A stretch of 64,000 nucleotides of DNA from Vibrio sp. 10N.286.49.B3 (GCF_002873395.1 NZ_MCUV01000009.1:62001-126000); one strand, 5' to 3'; positions 29,015 to 38,546 are shown, numbered from the stretch's first letter. The notes: generated by a model not told the origin, from the letters alone. Numbers and translations are program-made.

Positions 29015-30175
29015 ATGCCTGTTCAAGTCGGTATTATAGATCAAGACCCTGTGCGTTTAATCACTCCTCTACTCGACAGTCGTGCTAAGAGTAGCCATAT
29101 TGTTTTTATTGGCGATAAAACCCAAGAAAGTGTATATCAACGGTTACATTCTGTTTTAAGCCAGCGCTCCATCACAACTGAATTTTTTGAAATTCCAATG
29201 GCAGCAAATACGACACTGATCAAACAAGCGGTTAATACGTTAGCTCAAGATCTTAAATCTCGTGGTAGACAGGTAACACTCAACGCAAGTTGTGGTTTAC
29301 GTCATCGCCTACTTTCGGTCTATGAAGTTTTTCGCAGCTATCATTGGCCTATTTTTGTCGTTGAACCAAATAGCGATAAGTTATGCTGGCTATACCCTGA
29401 CAAATACCCAGATGCCCAAGTTCAAGACCATATTACTATCGCTGACTATTTGACTATTTTTGGCGCTAGAGGTGAGTTTAACTCACATGAATTACCACCC
29501 CAACTCGATGCAAAACTCTATACTTTAGGTGAAAAATGGGCGAGCAATGCTCTAGAGCTAGGTCCAGGTTTGGCGACACTCAATTACTTGGCAACCACGT
29601 GTCGTAAAGAGCAAAAATTGGATGTTACGCTCTCAGAAAAGCAACAAGGTTATCGTGAAGTTAACATGCTATTAAGTGATTTGGTTGAAGCAAAAATTGC
29701 CACTTATCAAGATGGTACTCTTACTTTTGCCAATGAGGATGCGCGACGATTTTCTAATGGCGAATGGTTAGAAACACTTGTTCACTCTACGGTTAAGCAG
29801 ATACAAGATACCTTACCAACCATTCAAGATCGCTCACTTAATGTTCAAGTTTATCGTCAACTAGGTAATCGTGAAGTGCGCAATGAGCTAGATGTTGCTT
29901 CTGTTGCTAATAATAAGCTACACATTATTGAGTGTAAAACAAAGGGTATGCGTGATGATGGCGATGACACTCTGTATAAATTAGAGTCATTGCGTGACTT
30001 ACTCGGCGGTCTGCAAGCGCGTGCCATGCTCGTGAGTTTTCGTCCATTGCGCCATAATGATATTACGCGTGCCGAAGACTTAGGCTTAGCGCTGATTGGC
30101 CCTGATGAGCTAAAAGATTTAAAAACACATTTAACTAATTGGTTCAAAGAAGCAGGTGGTTACGAAGAACTTTAA
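29015..30175 (+). CDS. Card1/Can2-type CARF-domain nuclease (DUF1887)
   Basis: A 386-residue protein. Residues 1-150 form a Rossmann-like CARF domain with a loop NASCGLRH at 90-97, in the place of the usual NxTGGTK. A winged-helix-like linker follows (about 160-245). The C-terminal PD-(D/E)xK nuclease has D293 in NELD and E306-C-K308 in IIECK, plus a basic LESLRDLLGG helix. Relatives of known function (Card1, Can2) cut nucleic acid when cyclic oligoadenylate binds the CARF domain; V. cholerae VC1899 is, from memory, the ortholog at the same locus next to a chemoreceptor. The frame opens at TTG 28955, but ATG 29015 has AAGGAA upstream. No CRISPR or cas gene lies in the window. Confidence 0.88.
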   Translation: MPVQVGIIDQDPVRLITPLLDSRAKSSHIVFIGDKTQESVYQRLHSVLSQRSITTEFFEIPMAANTTLIKQAVNTLAQDLKSRGRQVTLNASCGLRHRLLSVYEVFRSYHWPIFVVEPNSDKLCWLYPDKYPDAQVQDHITIADYLTIFGARGEFNSHELPPQLDAKLYTLGEKWASNALELGPGLATLNYLATTCRKEQKLDVTLSEKQQGYREVNMLLSDLVEAKIATYQDGTLTFANEDARRFSNGEWLETLVHSTVKQIQDTLPTIQDRSLNVQVYRQLGNREVRNELDVASVANNKLHIIECKTKGMRDDGDDTLYKLESLRDLLGGLQARAMLVSFRPLRHNDITRAEDLGLALIGPDELKDLKTHLTNWFKEAGGYEEL

Positions 30176-30257
30176 TGCTATCTCAATTAAATTTAAATAC
30201 TACCTCAATTAAATTTAAGCAATTAATAAACAACTAAAATGATACCGATAGAGTGAG

Positions 30258-30290
30258 TCCCCCAACCGTTGAGTACTAACCGTTGGGGGA
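30258..30290. terminator. Hairpin between CARF nuclease gene and udp
   Basis: An 8-to-9-bp stem with one C-C mismatch and a 7-base loop lies between two convergent genes. Neither strand has a T run, so it would be a weak terminator. Confidence 0.45.
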
Positions 30291-30296
30291 TTACGA

Positions 30297-31055
30297 TTAA
30301 AGCATTTTACGCGCCGCTTCAACCACAACCTTGATCGAACGAGTTTCTGTTTCTTTTAAAGTCGCATGATCGGGGATCTCTTTTTGAGTACGGTTAATAA
30401 TCACCCCAGCGACACAACCCGCTTTTAAACCTGAGCTTGCACACATAGTAAATAACGTTGCCGACTCCATTTCAAAATTCAGCACCCCCATATCCTGCCA
30501 CTCTTGCATTGAGCCCTGGAAACGCTTAACAACGCGACCAGAGAAAGTATCGTATCTTTCTTGTCCTGGATAAAATGTATCACTTGAAGCTGTTACACCT
30601 GTATGTACTGTCGCGCCAGACTCTTCAACGGCGGCTTTCATTGCTGTGGCTACTTCAAAATCAGCAACGGCAGGAAACTCTAATGGAGCGAAGTGCACAC
30701 TTGCGCCATCCAGACGAACAGAACCTGTGGTAACGATCATATCGCCTACCTTTACATGTGGCTGAATCGCACCAGTCGTTCCAACGCGAAGAAAGGTCCT
30801 AACGCCTAATTGAGCTAACTCCTCCACAGCAATCGAGGTAGAAGGCCCCCCAATGCCAGTTGAGCATATCACGACAGGTTTGCCCTCTAACTCGGCTCGG
30901 TACACCGTATACTCTCGATGACTGGCTAAAAAAGTAGAATTCTCCATTTGTTCTGCGATTTTGGATACTCTCGCAGGATCGCCTGGAATAATGGCTAGAG
31001 TCGCTCCATTAAGATCTGCTTCTGTAATACCAAGGTGAAATACGGCTTGAGACAT
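30297..31055 (-). CDS. udp: Uridine phosphorylase
   Basis: A 252-residue cytosolic enzyme (E. coli 253) that splits uridine with phosphate to uracil and ribose-1-phosphate. Conserved segments: [13 protein letters not shown] near 20-32, [26 protein letters not shown] and the base-binding FEMESATLF near 194-202. The upstream region has a near-consensus CRP site and CytR-like half-sites, matching the known control of E. coli udp. It would act on nucleosides imported through the OmpK/Tsx-type channel found 19 kb away. Confidence 0.96.
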   Translation of the reverse strand: MSQAVFHLGITEADLNGATLAIIPGDPARVSKIAEQMENSTFLASHREYTVYRAELEGKPVVICSTGIGGPSTSIAVEELAQLGVRTFLRVGTTGAIQPHVKVGDMIVTTGSVRLDGASVHFAPLEFPAVADFEVATAMKAAVEESGATVHTGVTASSDTFYPGQERYDTFSGRVVKRFQGSMQEWQDMGVLNFEMESATLFTMCASSGLKAGCVAGVIINRTQKEIPDHATLKETETRSIKVVVEAARKML

Positions 31056-31153
31056 AGGTGACTCCTTTATTGCAGCTTATTGAGTTTAAGTGCTATTAAT
31101 AATGAAAATAAAGAGAACAGAAAGCCACTTTAACTAACCCAAACACAAACTAT

Positions 31154-31169
31154 CGTGATGAAAATCACA
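31154..31169. promoter_or_regulatory. CRP site upstream of udp
   Basis: CGTGATGAAAATCACA, differing from TGTGA-N6-TCACA at one position. It lies about 100 bases before the udp start. Confidence 0.7.
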
Positions 31170-31176
31170 ACGTTAG

Positions 31177-31192
31177 ATGTAACAAATGTAAC
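31177..31192. promoter_or_regulatory. CytR-like half-sites upstream of udp
   Basis: ATGTAAC occurs twice (31177-31183 and 31186-31192), each close to the CytR half-site AATGCAAC. It sits 7 bases beyond the CRP site, the arrangement used by CytR-CRP promoters. Confidence 0.45.
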
Positions 31193-31250
31193 GCAATTTA
31201 AATATCGATTGCGTTCACAAAACTAAATCTAAACAACTGTAGTTATGAGA

Positions 31251-31667
31251 TTAGACTTGCTTTTTAAAGCACTGTTCTAACGTTTTACCAATCGCTTTTA
31301 ATACATCACGACGTGTAATAATCCCCACCAGTTGCTTATTATCAATGACTGGATACACTTTCGGTTTTCCTACCTTCATCATATCGGCTAATTCAATAAT
31401 TGAAGTTTCAGGGGAAACTGATAAGACATCTGGATGCATACAGTCACCAACAAGATGGGTGTCTTGGCAGAAATAACTAACCTTCACGAGCTTATCTAAC
31501 AAATCTTGCTCCGAGAGAAAACCAATCACTTCCTGCTGTTCATTAATAACAGGTCCACCTAAATGAACTGACTGCATCACTTTATCTAACGCTACGCTAA
31601 GAGGCATATCAACAGTAAATGTCACGGTGCGCTGAGTCATATAATCTTTTACTTTCAATGATTCCAT
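31251..31667 (-). CDS. Two-CBS-domain protein
   Basis: A 138-residue protein consisting of two CBS domains (about 8-60 and 77-130), with the typical HLGGPVINEQQEVIGFLSEQDLL and KVYPVIDNKQLVGIITRRDVLKAI segments. Such stand-alone pairs bind adenosine nucleotides and act as cytoplasmic regulators; the partner is unknown. ATG 31667 is preceded by AAGGAG at good spacing; the frame extends 8 codons further without a ribosome site. Confidence 0.9.
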   Translation of the reverse strand: MESLKVKDYMTQRTVTFTVDMPLSVALDKVMQSVHLGGPVINEQQEVIGFLSEQDLLDKLVKVSYFCQDTHLVGDCMHPDVLSVSPETSIIELADMMKVGKPKVYPVIDNKQLVGIITRRDVLKAIGKTLEQCFKKQV

Positions 31668-31884
31668 TTTTTTCTCCTTCAATCGCAACATAATGCAGCT
31701 TTAACTTACTTGAATGTATCATCGTACTTACTAAGTGTTGTCTAATTTCTTAATTTTACTAAATACGTTTTAGTGATTTTATTCATAGAAAAAACCTATC
31801 ACTGTCGATATAAATCACTCAAACCAGCAATAGCAAGGGCTAAGGTTACTTACGAGCAGGTAAAAATAATCAAAAATAGTCAGA

Positions 31885-32841
31885 CTATTGACAACAGTAA
31901 TCTTGCCAATAACGTATGGCGATGGCATAAGCGTCATCTCGCACGTGATATTGGGTAAATAAAATGGCGGTCATCGTATCGACAATCGTATTGGCCATTA
32001 AATTCCACTCAGCCTCTGGCGTTCCTAATATGCACAGCTTAGGTAGTGCTATATCTGACAACATCATTTCTGGCCAGTAGAAGGACTGAACTGAGTCAGG
32101 CGTGCTCATCCAAACGGTTTGGCTCACTTTAGGGTTATATTCCGATTCCCCAGATTGGCCTTTAAATGAGACAACAGAATGCGACTTATCACCGATAACA
32201 TTTTCAACTTCCGCATGTAGTTGCTGAAATCCGGGATGGAAACTCCCCCGTAAGCCCAATTTAGCCCCACCAGGATTTAAAGCACGCACAACCGTATTGA
32301 TAGGAGTTCTTAACCCATAACGTGCTTTCCAACCAATCATTGTCTGGGCTTGAGGGGCAAAATTAGCTAAAGGCAAATAGGCAATCCCCTGCTGTTTTAA
32401 TAGCTCGTTAGCATGCTGCGGAGAATCTGCGCAACAAATATTCACAGCATCGAGATACATTTGGGCATGCTCGCGACCGCTAGGCTTATCCATATAACCA
32501 TGCATTAGCACCTTATAGCCATTATCTGCTAATATTTTTGCCGCGATTAAATGCCAAGGTTTACCACTACTTTTATCATTGCGTTTGCCCGCATAACATG
32601 GCCAATCAATATCGGCACCAAGATCAGGTACGCGTGATTGAAAAGCTTTCACAAAGCCCGCAATTTCCGCGTTGGTTTCATTTTGGACACGTATAAGCAT
32701 TAACAGCATGGCCATTTGATCATCGCCAACTTGTCCATCTAAGTAGTCATCCATTACTTGCTTAGCTTGTTCAAATGACAACGGTTTTCGGCCACGCTCA
32801 CCACGCCCTACTGTTTTAATGCACTCTATAATACAACTCAT
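31885..32841 (-). CDS. ybiB: YbiB/TrpD2-like protein
   Basis: A 318-residue protein related to anthranilate phosphoribosyltransferase. It has the N-terminal helical domain (RGRKPLSFEQAKQVMDDYLDG) and the LRTPINTVVRALNPGG segment of the YbiB/TrpD2 subgroup. E. coli YbiB binds nucleic acid, has no TrpD activity and is made in the SOS response. I see no LexA box upstream here. A polar face for PRPP (GTGGD in TrpD) is replaced by AGKRNDKSSGKPW near 83-95, consistent with loss of TrpD function. Confidence 0.8.
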   Translation of the reverse strand: MSCIIECIKTVGRGERGRKPLSFEQAKQVMDDYLDGQVGDDQMAMLLMLIRVQNETNAEIAGFVKAFQSRVPDLGADIDWPCYAGKRNDKSSGKPWHLIAAKILADNGYKVLMHGYMDKPSGREHAQMYLDAVNICCADSPQHANELLKQQGIAYLPLANFAPQAQTMIGWKARYGLRTPINTVVRALNPGGAKLGLRGSFHPGFQQLHAEVENVIGDKSHSVVSFKGQSGESEYNPKVSQTVWMSTPDSVQSFYWPEMMLSDIALPKLCILGTPEAEWNLMANTIVDTMTAILFTQYHVRDDAYAIAIRYWQDYCCQ

Positions 32842-32981
32842 AACGTCCTCTAGTGATTGTTGAGTTATGTTTAAATATTATGACGAGTTCTGTAATAAAA
32901 TGATACATTCTTGATGTATGCGAATAAGCTTTCTTCATTACTGCACAATGTTGAGCAATAAAACTTATTCTCTCAGAACGT

Positions 32982-33014
32982 AAAAAAGCCCCTTACCGTG
33001 AAGTAAGAGGCTTT
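32982..33014 (-). terminator. Terminator after the alginate lyase gene
   Basis: An 11-bp stem with one mismatch (32985-32996 with 33003-33014) and a 6-base loop; six T follow on the minus strand. Confidence 0.85.
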
Positions 33015-33036
33015 CTGCTATTTAAAAAATACGTTG

Positions 33037-34095
33037 TTATTGGTCTAAATCTAACTGGTAAAAGCTAACTTGAACGTAATCGCCAGCATCGATACCATTA
33101 TTGGTACACTGTGACGAACCAACATTACACTGGTTGTAGTTACCGGCTTTGAAATACATCCAGTCATTAGCATAACCTTCATCGTATTGATTGCCTTGGT
33201 AGTTGCCTTTGGCGATATCAATAGCGAAAGTTTTTACAACTTCATCGGCTTCGCCAATATTTTTCTTGAAGGTAAGGTGCATAATATCACCTTCAATATT
33301 TACGTCATAAGAGAAGACTTCCCCAAGCTTGATACCATCAACTGGATCTTCAGAGAACTTACGTAAGTTGTATTCACCGAACACATTATGACGAATATCT
33401 TTACGCTTCGAGTAGTTATCACCCGTTGCATTCAGTTCGTAGTTCCAAACTAGAGAGCCATATTCATGCTCTGGTAATTTGCGGTAAACAATTTTAAGTG
33501 GCTCGTTGTCTGAACCATGAATCTGACCAATTACAGTAGAGAAAGCACCATTTTTGCTGTGATTACCACTCGTACTTACCCAGTCAACAGACAGTGTTGC
33601 TGATAGACTGCCACCAATAGCACCATAGCTCTCAGCATCAGGGTTTGCGGCGATTGCAAAGTTATTTTTTGGATCTTTATAGCTCGTTGCTAGCATTGCA
33701 CGAAGTTCGCTACGGGCATTTTTACTGTTTGGCGTCGTCATTGCTTTGTTTGGAGCAACAAAAACCATCGCGCCTGTTTCTTTATTTGTATAGAACCAAT
33801 CAGGGTTAGAAAATGGCTTATCTTGATTGCTCAGATCTTTTGCAGAAATTTCCATAACCTTACCAACACGAGATGGTTTATCATCTTCCATTGGTAGGTT
33901 AATTTTCCACTTTGTTAAATCAAAGTTTTGTGAAGGCGCCTTGGTTGGATCTAATTGAGCAATAAGTGACTGAGTATGCGCCGCTGAAGTCATAGATAAC
34001 GCAGGCGAAGCTTGAGCATCTGTCGTTTCAACACCACCACTCGAACAGCCAACAAGTAAAGCGGCAATCGCGCTACTAAGATAGATTTTCTTCAT
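33037..34095 (-). CDS. PL7 alginate lyase, lipoprotein
   Basis: A 352-residue lipoprotein (lipobox LVGC, Cys17). The jelly-roll catalytic domain spans about 55-350. The three PL7 signatures are intact: RSELR at 128-132, QIH at 191-193 and YFKAGNYNQ at 314-322, which carry the catalytic Arg, Gln, His and Tyr. It cleaves alginate by beta-elimination; QIH rather than QVH usually goes with polyguluronate or mixed substrate preference. Surface or periplasmic attachment by the lipid anchor is expected. No other alginate gene lies beside it. Confidence 0.93.
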   Translation of the reverse strand: MKKIYLSSAIAALLVGCSSGGVETTDAQASPALSMTSAAHTQSLIAQLDPTKAPSQNFDLTKWKINLPMEDDKPSRVGKVMEISAKDLSNQDKPFSNPDWFYTNKETGAMVFVAPNKAMTTPNSKNARSELRAMLATSYKDPKNNFAIAANPDAESYGAIGGSLSATLSVDWVSTSGNHSKNGAFSTVIGQIHGSDNEPLKIVYRKLPEHEYGSLVWNYELNATGDNYSKRKDIRHNVFGEYNLRKFSEDPVDGIKLGEVFSYDVNIEGDIMHLTFKKNIGEADEVVKTFAIDIAKGNYQGNQYDEGYANDWMYFKAGNYNQCNVGSSQCTNNGIDAGDYVQVSFYQLDLDQ

Positions 34096-34551
34096 TTTAA
34101 CAACCTAATTAATTTGATTAAGACTCTCTTACTCGATGAAAATGATCATATAGTGCTATTGTATTATTAATTGTGATCTTGATTTGAAAACACCAAATTG
34201 ATGAAGAGCAAAAGCCAAGAACTGGTTTGACCTCTCACTTATAAAGGTAAAAAATAGCTAAACCTCAGTTAAATACACAATCAAGCGCATAGTTAATCTA
34301 GCATCGATGGGCACAATTATGACATTGATGTACTATATCCTGAGTTAACTTTTACTCATTTGCTCCTTTTCAATAGATGTTCACATTAACGTTAAATCCG
34401 TAAAGTACATTCATTCTATATAAAAGGTATCACTGAGCAGTTATGATTTATAAAAGTTGATTAATGTAATTAAAATGCTGCAATGAATTTAATATAAGCA
34501 ACATCAATCCATTTATTAAGAAAACAACAATCGAGAGCTTGGTACAACAAT
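34096..34551. other. Intergenic region, alginate lyase-yjjG
   Basis: 456 AT-rich bases between divergent genes. It should hold the promoters of both. I found no convincing CRP, FNR or other known operator, no small gene and no strong hairpin. Confidence 0.5.
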
Positions 34552-35238
34552 ATGCATAATAAAAAATATGACTGGGTATTATTTGATGCCGATGAGACGC
34601 TTTTTCACTTTGATATCTATCAGGGCTTAAAGCTGATGTTTTCTCGACTTGGTATCGACTTCTCTACGCATGACTTCACTGTTTATCAAACGTTAAATAA
34701 ACCATTATGGGTTGAATATCAAAATGGGACAGTGACCGCCAATGAGCTTAAGCAGAGACGATTTCAAGCTTGGGCTGATAAATTAAGCACGACAACGATG
34801 GCACTTAATAGTGGTTTCTTGACGGCAATGGCTGACACTTGCGCCTTACTTCCTGGGGCAAAAGATCTCTTGGAGACATTAAGTGGCAAAGCTCAAATGG
34901 GGATAATAACAAATGGCTTCACTGAGTTACAACAAGTCAGATTAGAGCGTACTGGAGTTGCTAATTACTTTGAACATGTTGTGATCTCTGAACAGGTCGG
35001 CACAGCAAAACCTGGCAAGCCTATCTTTGAGCATACTCATCAACTTATTAATCAGCCCGATAAAAACCGCGTATTAATGGTTGGAGATAACCTCCACTCT
35101 GATATCTTAGGCGGTTTTGACTTTGGTTATGACACTTGTTGGTTAAATCCGAGTGAAACTAAGCCTAGCGATAATATTAAACCTAGCTATGAGATCCAAT
35201 CATTAGTTGAGTTAAAAAGCATCGTACTTGGCGAATAA
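34552..35238 (+). CDS. yjjG: dUMP/5'-nucleotidase YjjG, HAD family
   Basis: A 228-residue HAD phosphatase matching E. coli YjjG (225). Motif I FDADETLF has catalytic D12 and D14; motif II is in GIITNGF; motif III/IV is KPGKPIFEHT then VGDNLHSDILGG. YjjG dephosphorylates dUMP, UMP, dTMP and non-canonical pyrimidine nucleotides in the cytoplasm. It appears monocistronic, followed by a long perfect hairpin. Confidence 0.93.
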   Translation: MHNKKYDWVLFDADETLFHFDIYQGLKLMFSRLGIDFSTHDFTVYQTLNKPLWVEYQNGTVTANELKQRRFQAWADKLSTTTMALNSGFLTAMADTCALLPGAKDLLETLSGKAQMGIITNGFTELQQVRLERTGVANYFEHVVISEQVGTAKPGKPIFEHTHQLINQPDKNRVLMVGDNLHSDILGGFDFGYDTCWLNPSETKPSDNIKPSYEIQSLVELKSIVLGE

Positions 35239-35263
35239 TTAAGCACGACAAGCCATTTATAAT

Positions 35264-35307
35264 AAATCAGTATACGTGGTTTAAAACTATACACTGTATA
35301 CTGATTT
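35264..35307 (+). terminator. Long perfect inverted repeat after yjjG
   Basis: A perfect 12-bp stem (35264-35275 with 35296-35307) encloses a 20-base loop. It is AT-rich and has only a short T tail, so it may be a terminator or a protein site for the next gene. Confidence 0.5.
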
Positions 35308-35369
35308 CGTTATGATTAACATGTCGAGAATATAGACCTTATAGTCTCTAAATAGTAAGTTTACGTTTA

Positions 35370-35993
35370 ATGAAAAATAGCCCACATTTAAAGTCGAACC
35401 ATCTTTCTGAACTTAATAGTGAAAAATCACTCAACGAATTAGCATTACACGCACTATTGCATCTAGAATTTCAGATGCTTAGTTCAAAGGCTAAAGTCTT
35501 CTCTGTAGCTAAGAAAAATGAAATATTAACGAAGTGGCTCAAAGGGCAATCGAAAAGCAATCGCTACAAAATCATCAGAAAAAAAATAAAAGCACTATTA
35601 GCCAAGGCAAATGGCTCAGGTGTCAATATAGAAGCACTGCTTAATAAAGTGATCAGTACTTATGTGGATACACCACCCAGTCAATTAGAAAGCTATTTGT
35701 TACTTACTCGTGAAATTGAAAAAAAATTAGGCACGACAGTATTGCTTTCTAAACCAGAAGAAGTCGATCTTTCACATGCTAAAGACGATTGCTTGCTGTG
35801 CGTTTTAACCCAAGATCTTAACGCACACTTTGATCAAACCTACCAACTGTCTCACCCTCTTTCTATACTGTTTCGAGGGTCAATTATCCAACGTCATGCC
35901 TTTTTAGGTTGTATTTATAGCAATGAATTGTTCACTTACGACGTTGAATATGAAGATGATGAATTTATTCGTATCTCTTTAAAATTGAATTAA
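35370..35993 (+). CDS. Hypothetical protein, DUF2913-like
   Basis: A 207-residue soluble protein with no signal peptide or membrane segment. The N-terminal half is basic and helical, with a pattern (EILTKWLKG, NRYKIIRKKIKALLAKAN) that resembles the DUF2913 family of Vibrionaceae; I am moderately sure of that. The C-terminal half is acidic and includes CLLCVL. ATG 35370 has no strong ribosome site. Function unknown. Confidence 0.6.
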   Translation: MKNSPHLKSNHLSELNSEKSLNELALHALLHLEFQMLSSKAKVFSVAKKNEILTKWLKGQSKSNRYKIIRKKIKALLAKANGSGVNIEALLNKVISTYVDTPPSQLESYLLLTREIEKKLGTTVLLSKPEEVDLSHAKDDCLLCVLTQDLNAHFDQTYQLSHPLSILFRGSIIQRHAFLGCIYSNELFTYDVEYEDDEFIRISLKLN

Positions 35994-36145
35994 CTGACTC
36001 TTTTATAATCTATTTTGTACTTATGAATAAGCGCCACTAAAATCTGATCTAGATCAATTAATTGTTATTCATAGTAATGGTTTTGTGATGAAGGTAGAAT
36101 AGCTGCCTAAAAATCAATACCAGCAAGCAAAAGTGAGCATGAACA

Positions 36146-38389
36146 ATGAGTAGGAAAATTGAACTCTTAGCACCAGGTGGTGATGTAGAAGCGATTAAGG
36201 CAGCAATTGTTGCCGGAGCCAATGCAGTATACTGTGGTCTGGATGTATTTAATGCGCGTAATAGAGCCAAAAACCTGTCACTTGACGAACTCAACGGCAT
36301 CCTCACCCTTGCTCACAAGTACGATTGTGAAGTCTTTTTGACACTAAATATTGTGGTGTTAGAGCATGAGATCAAAAGCCTTGTCAAAATTCTAAATCAA
36401 CTGGTTAATACATCTATTGATGGCATTATTGTCCAAGATCTTGCTTTATTTAATTTGGTCAAAAAGCATTTCCCAAGCTTGGACGTTCACGCTTCAACAC
36501 AGTTAACTACGCACAATGAAGGGCAAATCAAGTTCTTAAGCAAGCTTGGTGCTTCTCGTGTTAACTTATCTCGAGAGTTGAATATTGAGGAAGTCAAAGA
36601 GTTAACCTCCATTGCTCACCAGCATGATGTATTAACTGAAGTTTTTGTGCATGGCTCTCTATGTGTTGCATTTTCTGGTCAATGTTACTCAACATCAGTT
36701 AGTGTCGGTAACTCTGCAAACCGAGGGCGCTGTAGCCAAGCTTGTCGCGATGAATATCAACCAACGCAAACAGGCAACCGCTTCCCACTAAACTTAAAAG
36801 ATAATTCTGCGTACTTTGATTTGCCAGCACTCGTCGATGCACAAGTTGACTCATTAAAAGTCGAAGGTCGTATCAAAGGCGCACATTATGTCTATACCGT
36901 TATTGATACTTGGCGTAAGCAGATCAATAGCTTCATCGATAGTGGCGATCTTATCGCTGACGATTCCAGTTTACATAAAGTCTTTAACCGTGATTTCACC
37001 AACTCTTTTCTAACGGGTGACTTAACTAAAGAGATGTTTACCGACAACCCTCGTGATAACAGTGTTGATTATGCTATCGCGAAAAATAACGCAACATCAG
37101 CAGTGCAAATTCAAGAAGTGAAAGAAGAACTTACTGCTGAAAAAGATAAAATTGGTGCGACTTTAAAAGATAAAATTCAAGATTTAAGCATAGAGAAGCC
37201 ATCCATTTCTATGGCATTTACCGCTAAAGCTGATCAGCCTCTAACCTTAACCATCCATACAAATGATGGGGATCTTATTGCCCAATCTCAGTCAAATTTA
37301 AGAGTGGCAGACCAAAAGTCTATCACGCAAGCCTCATTAGAAAGCCGTTTCAAAAGTTTCAATAATGCCCATCATACACTAAGTGGGTTTGATTTCAGCC
37401 TGTTTGATGATGGTCTGAGTATTCCATTTAAAGAGATTACACAATTAAAAGATCAGGCGGCTTTTTTACTTAATGGCTCAAAACCTGTCATCAAAGCAAA
37501 AGAACTTCCTAAGTTAGAGCAGCAACCTAAAGTCGTTGCTAGCCCTAAGCTTTCAATGCTCATCAGCGATGAAAGTGATATCTCACTTGCGGATATCACA
37601 ACGGCTGACATCTACTTTAAGTTGCCTGAAAGCTTTAAAAAGAATTGCACGAAACACATTGAAATTTTACAAAACAATCCACGTTTAATTCCTTGGTTCC
37701 CTGCTGTTCTGATTGGTAAAGACTACCATGCTGCAGTTAAAGTATTGGAAGAAGTTAAGCCAACAAAGATTGTGACTAATAACACAGGTATTGCTTATAA
37801 AGCTTATGAGATGGGTATTGAGTGGGTTGCTGGTCCATTTATGAATACCACCAACTCATACGCATTGATGACGCTACAAGAAGAGCTGAACTGTGCGGGT
37901 GCCTTTATTTCAAATGAGATCAATTATGGTCAAATGCGCCATATTACTCGACCGAAAAACTTTAAGCTTTTCTACAGCATTTACCACCCGGTACTCATGA
38001 TGACAAGTCGTCAGTGTTTCTTCCAACAAACGGTTGGGTGTAAGAAACCGCGTATCACTCCAGGTTGTATGCTCAAGTGTGAAAAAGCGACGACAATCAT
38101 CAATGCAAAAGGCTTATCTTTTGCGGTCGATAAACAAAAAGGTGGCTACCCTAGTATTTATAATCACGAACCGTTCTTAAATACCTCGGTTGTAACCGAT
38201 CTTGCGCATTTATTTGATGAGTTCTTTATCGACTTAACCAATATTGGTGCCGGTTCGAAAAAGCAGCAAGACAAAGCAACACTCATCGGTCATTTTGAAC
38301 AATTAATCAATGGCAATAACGAGTCAGTTGAAGCGTTAAACAACCTTGTCCCTATCGCAACCCACCAGCAGTATGTACAAGGTTTATAA
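36146..38389 (+). CDS. Peptidase U32 family protein, long form
   Basis: A 747-residue protein. The N-terminal TIM-barrel has the U32 start ELLAPGGDVEAIKAAI and the signature EVFVHGSLCVAFSGQCY at about 166-182, followed by the Cys motif RGRCSQACR. Relatives such as RlhA, TrhP and UbiU/V are iron-sulfur proteins that hydroxylate RNA or ubiquinone precursors rather than peptidases. This member is about 100 residues longer than RlhA and has a second Cys cluster at about 622-650 (RQCFFQQTVGCKKP, PGCMLKCEK). An RNA-modifying or cofactor role is likely; substrate unknown. Confidence 0.85.
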   Translation: MSRKIELLAPGGDVEAIKAAIVAGANAVYCGLDVFNARNRAKNLSLDELNGILTLAHKYDCEVFLTLNIVVLEHEIKSLVKILNQLVNTSIDGIIVQDLALFNLVKKHFPSLDVHASTQLTTHNEGQIKFLSKLGASRVNLSRELNIEEVKELTSIAHQHDVLTEVFVHGSLCVAFSGQCYSTSVSVGNSANRGRCSQACRDEYQPTQTGNRFPLNLKDNSAYFDLPALVDAQVDSLKVEGRIKGAHYVYTVIDTWRKQINSFIDSGDLIADDSSLHKVFNRDFTNSFLTGDLTKEMFTDNPRDNSVDYAIAKNNATSAVQIQEVKEELTAEKDKIGATLKDKIQDLSIEKPSISMAFTAKADQPLTLTIHTNDGDLIAQSQSNLRVADQKSITQASLESRFKSFNNAHHTLSGFDFSLFDDGLSIPFKEITQLKDQAAFLLNGSKPVIKAKELPKLEQQPKVVASPKLSMLISDESDISLADITTADIYFKLPESFKKNCTKHIEILQNNPRLIPWFPAVLIGKDYHAAVKVLEEVKPTKIVTNNTGIAYKAYEMGIEWVAGPFMNTTNSYALMTLQEELNCAGAFISNEINYGQMRHITRPKNFKLFYSIYHPVLMMTSRQCFFQQTVGCKKPRITPGCMLKCEKATTIINAKGLSFAVDKQKGGYPSIYNHEPFLNTSVVTDLAHLFDEFFIDLTNIGAGSKKQQDKATLIGHFEQLINGNNESVEALNNLVPIATHQQYVQGL

Positions 38390-38418
38390 CTTCACTTAAA
38401 CCTTAGTCACATAGCGTT

Positions 38419-38459
38419 AAGAGAGAAGTACTATGTTTATATGGTACTTCTTCTCTTTG
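38419..38459 (+). terminator. Terminator after the U32 gene
   Basis: A 13-bp stem with one bulged T (38419-38431 with 38444-38457) and a 12-base loop, ending in a short T run. Confidence 0.6.
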
Positions 38460-38546
38460 ATTCTCAATAATAATATCTGCCAATATCGACTTATCGAGAC
38501 TCTTCTTCTATATTTTAAGAACTATGTACTCGTATAGGTTTAGGCT

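Noticed and set aside
31773..31958. Possible 61-residue plus-strand gene
   Set aside because: It runs into ybiB on the opposite strand, has no ribosome site and looks like no known protein.
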